In this document: piece after piece, positions 59,730 through 64,000 of the stretch
How the letters are laid out: the number at the start of each line of letters is the position of its first letter
How positions within the stretch are numbered: position 1 is the stretch's first letter
Assembly (NCBI RefSeq): GCF_949987535.1
Contig: NC_080073.1
Coordinates: 22,812,116-22,876,115 of the forward strand
DNA: 64,000 nt
Reading direction: 5' to 3'
DNA from: Balaenoptera acutorostrata
Lineage: Eukaryota > Chordata > Mammalia > Artiodactyla > Balaenopteridae
The notes under the pieces: model-generated
Seen by the model: the letters and a program-made list of their open reading frames with translations, nothing else
Databases searched by the model: none
What the model was told of the DNA's origin: nothing
Position numbers and translations under genes: made by a program

Positions 59730-60285
59730 TTGACATCACTGTCACCCCCTTCTGGGGCATCCTCTGCATTGCACAGAAGGAGCTAGAATAATTCCCATAA
59801 TCCCCTTCTTAAAGCATCTCCAGGTCGGATTCTGCCAGGGAGAATCAATGGTAGGAGGTGGGGGAATCAGAAGGGGAAAGCAGGCGATTACTACTGTGAA
59901 GAGGCGTTGCAGCAGTTGTGAGATTTGCGGCAGCTTCTTGGTGCACCCTGCACATCCCCTGCTTCAGTGCTGTAGGGTGAGGTAGTGGGCAGCATTTTCT
60001 GGCCTCCTTCCCCTCGGTAGGGCAGGATGAGCAGGTCAGGGGGGCTTCCTGGAGCTCTTGAGAGCCACAGCAGCTTTCAGGGAGTGTTCACAACAGCCTG
60101 TTCAGGGCTACAGGCTGAGATGATTAGAAACAGCTTCCCTGACCTTTCCTCCCTCACACTTTCCGAAAATAGCACAAGCCTCTAATTCCCTAAATTCAGT
60201 CACTTTATACTGGAATATATAGAGTGACTACTGTTTATCCAGTGAAACCCTGAATCCCAGGCAATAGTAACCACATATGCAAATG
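59730..60285. other. No gene recognised; GC-richer single-copy DNA
   Basis: More G+C than its neighbours but no long open frame or repeat match on either strand. Confidence 0.4.
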
Positions 60286-60289
60286 GAGC

Positions 60290-60458
60290 ACTGTCCAGGC
60301 CAGCATGGCGCGACGCACTTTCGGGTACCCCGTCTCCTTAAATTCCTACAATAGCCCCGTGAGGTAGATGCTGACATTGGGTCCACTTAACCTATGAGGA
60401 AACTGAGGCTTAAAGGGGTCACTTGCACACAACTGATAAGCACCAACATGGGGATGAA
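60290..60458 (-). repeat. MIR SINE, reverse
   Basis: 'caatagccccgtgaggtaga' and 'tatgaggaaactgaggctta' are the well-preserved MIR core in reverse. Confidence 0.75.
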
Positions 60459-60462
60459 ATAA

Positions 60463-60830
60463 GTGTCTTAGTTCAGGTAGCTACGGCAAAGTATCGTGGA
60501 TGGCGTGACTTAAACAACAGAATTTTATTTCCCACGGTTTCAGAGGCTGGAAGTCCAATATCAGGATGCCCACATGGTCAGATTCTGGTGAGGGTTCTCT
60601 TCCGGGTTGTAGACTGCTGACTTCTCCTTGCACCCTCACATGGCAGGAAGAGGGAAGGGGAGAGAGCTCTCTGGAGTCCTGTTTACAAAAGCAAGAATCC
60701 ATTTCATGGGGGCTCCACCTTATGACCTAATTACTTCCCAAAAGCCCCAACTCCTAATACCATCACACTGAATGTTGAGATTTCAACCTATGAATGTTGG
60801 GGAGGACACAAACATGTAGTCCATAATAAG
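60463..60830 (+). repeat. Ancient interspersed repeat, family not assigned
   Basis: 'gttcaggtagctacggcaaa' then 'aacagaattttatttcccac' then 'cctaataccatcacactgaa' follow a widely found mammalian repeat of about 370 bp. I know the text pattern but not the certain name. The frames inside are incidental. Confidence 0.6.
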
Positions 60831-60954
60831 AAGAAAGGAAAAACACTGCACAGAAAAGATGTGTGACCCTACAGTCTTTCCGGGCAGAATTCCTCACAAG
60901 CATGAGAACAGACGGCTCCTTCTTCAGGGGCAGGGTCCTCAAAGTTCCTCGCTT

Positions 60955-61175
60955 CTAGAACTTCTCAATCCTGACACTATTGATAGTCTGGGCTGGATAA
61001 TTCTTTGCTTGTGGGGAGGCTGTTGTCCTGTGTATTGTAGGATATTTCTATTTCACAGCATCCCTGGCCTCTACTCACTAGATGCCAGAAGCACCCCTTA
61101 CAGGTATGACAACAAAAATGCATTGCCAAATGCCTCCTGGAGGGCAAAACGCACCCTCCCTGCCTCACCCTCCCA
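60955..61175 (-). mobile_element. hAT-type MER20-like element, reverse
   Basis: 'ttctcaatcctgacactatt', 'ggataattctttgcttgtgg', 'tgtattgtaggatatttcta', 'ctagatgccagaagcacccc' is the complement order of MER20. No coding. MER20 copies elsewhere in mammals can act as regulatory elements; no evidence for that here. Confidence 0.7.
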
Positions 61176-61179
61176 GAAC

Positions 61180-63605
61180 CACTGAGTTGGAGACTTCCCG
61201 CTCAGGGACTAGAATGGCCATAGATTTAGCCTTCATGGTGACGCCCTCACTAGGTTTCTATGCTCTGTAAGAGCAGACAGGCTCCGCAGGGAAGTGCTTT
61301 TACAAAACCTGAAAAGAAGATGTAGAGTATTGTTTAGTACACTACTTGGTTAAAAACCATTGAGACCTACCTACAGCAGAAGATATGAAAGATGCTCACG
61401 TTCATTACGCTAGGGATGTGCCTGCAGCAAGAGTAGGAGAGATGATGAGATTTTTCTAAATATGTTCCCGCTGTGCTTTGACTTATTAGAAAGAGCAAAA
61501 CCTTTCCAAGTAATTTTTCAAATAGTTTTATCGATTACAATTAGGCAGTAATAATTAGAGTACCTTGTAGGTGGAGACCCCCAGTTAAACACATGAAAGA
61601 GATCAAGATAAAGCACATAAACTCCCTTTCTGAAGCCACCAATCCTTTCTGGAAAGATGGGGAGGTTTGAAAAGCTAAGAGAATATTCTCAGAATGTTCT
61701 AGGAATGTTCTCTCTCAAGTGTTCCAGGAATGGGCACTCAAGGTTGTGGGTCCTAAAGCAAAGCACCAAATTGGGAACTAATTCTGAATGCATCCTTGCC
61801 CTGCATCCTAGCAGTCCCCAGTCACATCTTTTCTTGATTACCTTGTAATCGAGGTAATCACCCTGCAAGTTACTCAAATCATAGGCAACAGGACCTTCAT
61901 TCCCCATGATCAAAGAACTAACAATCCCCTCTCCCTATTTACTTCTTCCTTAACTTGAACCATCTTCTCCACTCCTGCCTAGGCAAGATCAGTTCTGCCC
62001 CCATGGAAAGTAGAAAGAACTACTGATTCAATTAACATCATCCTCTAGGGATGTAAGTTCTTTGAGTTAAGGACTATATTACTCAACCCTAGAATCCCAT
62101 AAACATTCAGTCGTTTCTCTATCTGAATAAAATTACTGGGATCCACACCACACATACTGGGTCTGAACGTGAGGGCAGTAACAGTGGTGCAGAAATCCGA
62201 TTTTCAACAACTCCTCAGGGAGACAGTTTTGCACAGAAAGTATAACATTTTTTTTATACAGTATGCATTCAAATAAATATCTGTTAGTCATTTTAAATTG
62301 ACTCACATGAAAGCAAGTGAATCCTTCATTGAATGCTGAAGTATAAAGAGATGTTGAGTTGAAAAATGGAGTTTTTTCAAGTTTAGCATTTCCCTTCCAT
62401 AAACCCCTGTGATTTGGGTAAAAGCAGAGTACCTTTCAAATTAAAGAACAGTCTAAAAGGCCTTTAGAAATGGATACGACTTTAACATCATGGCAAATGG
62501 CCTCAAATTTCAGTAGACTTTGGAATTTAAGTCTAACATCTGGGCAAACTATTAGTCAACTCTATTCCTCTGAGAAGTGTTTGAGAGCAAATGATTATTA
62601 AAAACATCACCAGAAGTTCATTTCATCACCTTACTAATTTCATTTTAGAGGATCTAAATTTCCTTCTACCTGGATGTCTGCCTGGAGCAATCAAATCATC
62701 TCTGTGCCAGCCAGGTGAAGGGGACTGATATGTGAACATACTTCTAAGAGCATCTGAGCTTTCAAGTTTTAAATCACTGAAAGTTTCAAGCCATGTTCCA
62801 ACTCAAAAGGGATGTGTTATAAATTATAATGTGCAAGGGGGAAATAGGAGTGTCTCTTTAAATCAAGTCTAAAAGGAAGATGGCTAAAAGCAATGAAAAG
62901 GAGATTTTCAGCACACAACAAACAGAAGGAAACAGGTTTAAACCAGTAAATAAACATCAATTAGTCTTTATAGGAAGGCTGCTAAATTAACTTTAGACTG
63001 AAAGGATGAAATTTTTGGAGAATGGTACAATAAAGACTTCATTTTAAATTATAAATTTTCATCTAAAGAGCAAATTATATTAAAGGCCCCATTTTATTAC
63101 TCAGCACTTTTTTCACTTTATGGAATATTCTGCATTATATTTTAATTAAAGTTATAATTACAGACCTAAACATAATTAGCTTCTTTCTTCCAAAGAAATT
63201 GGAAGTGAATTTACTTTATTAAATTTCCAATTTGTTTCCTGCAATGTTACATAGTTTATTCTAATTAATTGAAGGAGAGCTCATAAATATTTTATCAACA
63301 TGGAAATGTGATTAAAAACTCAAGAATTTTTCCCTTTTTTTTTTTTTAATTTTATACCCTTAATTGTTGGCTTATGCTCAGATGTATGCAGATGAAGTAG
63401 AAGGATGAAGCCCCCTGATGCTTAGCGTCCAAGCTCGTTGCAGCATTTACTCCTCCATTTTTTTCCTTTTGGGTTAGCATTTTGAAGTCTTCACAAAGGA
63501 TGAAAGGGAATTGGCAGTCTGTATTCATCTTTCCTGAGTGGCTACAATAGTCAATACCATAGGTCACCACCAGACACGATATCTCTGTCTGCCTTCACTG
63601 CCCCT
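61180..63605. other. AT-rich intergenic DNA, no gene recognised
   Basis: 2.4 kb with no supported gene or repeat. A (T)13 run occurs near 63336-63348. Short frames at 61657-61848, 61689-61913 and 63352-63570 show no motif. Confidence 0.4.
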
Positions 63606-63609
63606 ACAA

Positions 63610-63745
63610 ACCCTCCTAAACTATAAATTCCTCCAGGACAGGTATTTCATTTGCTTTGTTGGCTGTCCATCCACAGCACCCAAAACAGCACCCAGCATAC
63701 AGTAAGTGCACAATAAATGTTTACTGAGTGAGTGCATGGACCCAA
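63610..63745 (+). repeat. L2 LINE 3'-end fragment
   Basis: 'aattcctccaggacaggtat' followed by 'tgcacaataaatgtttactg' is the canonical L2 end. Confidence 0.75.
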
Positions 63746-63844
63746 GTTTTCCAAAATTTGTCCCTCTAAAGATTATTTCTAAAAGATAAGTATTATAAAT
63801 ATTCATTCAAAGATATTCATGTCAAGTAGGGGAGCATATTTATT

Positions 63845-64000
63845 TAGCTTCATTCTTTTTGTATTTCAGTTTTATTGAGGTATAATGAACACATAAAAGT
63901 GTAAGATATTTAAAGTGTACATATGTTGACTTGATATACAAATACATACTGAAAGGACTCCTTCCATCTAGTTAATTAACACATCCATCACCTTACATAT
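63845..64000 (-). mobile_element. Ancient L1 3' end, reverse, runs off the window
   Basis: 'cagttttattgaggtataat' and 'taattaacacatccatcacc' are the reverse complement of old L1 3' UTR text. The element continues beyond 64000. Confidence 0.7.

Overview
This is eukaryotic, mammalian nuclear DNA: AT-rich, no dense ORFs, and full of interspersed repeats. I recognise no host protein-coding exon, tRNA, rRNA or CRISPR array. The best clue to the host is a tRNA-Glu-type SINE at 18169-18410 continuing at 25694-25797, whose head and long body resemble the CHR-type SINEs of whales, dolphins and hippos. Bov-tA/Bov-B sequence typical of ruminants was not seen. Together with LINE-1s of cetartiodactyl type, this makes a cetacean (or close relative) the best guess; species cannot be told.

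Layout. 1-16.3 kb is old sequence with scattered MIR, L2, hAT/MER and ancient L1 fragments. 16.3-26 kb is a three-level nest: an ancient plus-strand L1 is split by the SINE, and the SINE is split by a 7.3-kb L1 with a CpG-rich 5' UTR and broken ORFs. 26-32 kb is again old repeats and unassigned sequence. 32151-39126 is a near-intact young plus-strand L1 with complete ORF1 (301 codons) and ORF2 (1272 codons). It carries about 1.06 kb of non-L1 sequence after its own A-rich end, and the whole is bracketed by a 17-bp target-site duplication. 39.4-43 kb is an old minus-strand L1. 44316-47910 is an older, 5'-truncated L1. 50408-55818 is a second L1 with both ORFs open, on the minus strand and lacking most of its 5' UTR. 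Its 3' tail shares the tandem 82-bp block found behind the 32-kb element. 56-57.8 kb is L2 and MIR sequence. 57831-59664 is a third, 5'-truncated young L1 inserted in a MIR. The end of the window holds MIR, MER20-like and L2 fragments and the edge of another old L1.

How the parts relate. ORF1p (RNA-binding chaperone) and ORF2p (endonuclease plus reverse transcriptase) are the machinery that made the L1 insertions and also mobilises the SINEs. The window therefore holds both the enzymes and their products, with target-site duplications marking several events. The main discovery candidate is the pair of ORF-intact L1s with a nested shared 3'-transduced tail, lying inverted about 12 kb apart. 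I did not find evidence for a wholly new biological system. Repeat family names come from memory of consensus sequences and need a RepeatMasker/Dfam run; repeat borders are approximate unless a target-site duplication fixes them.
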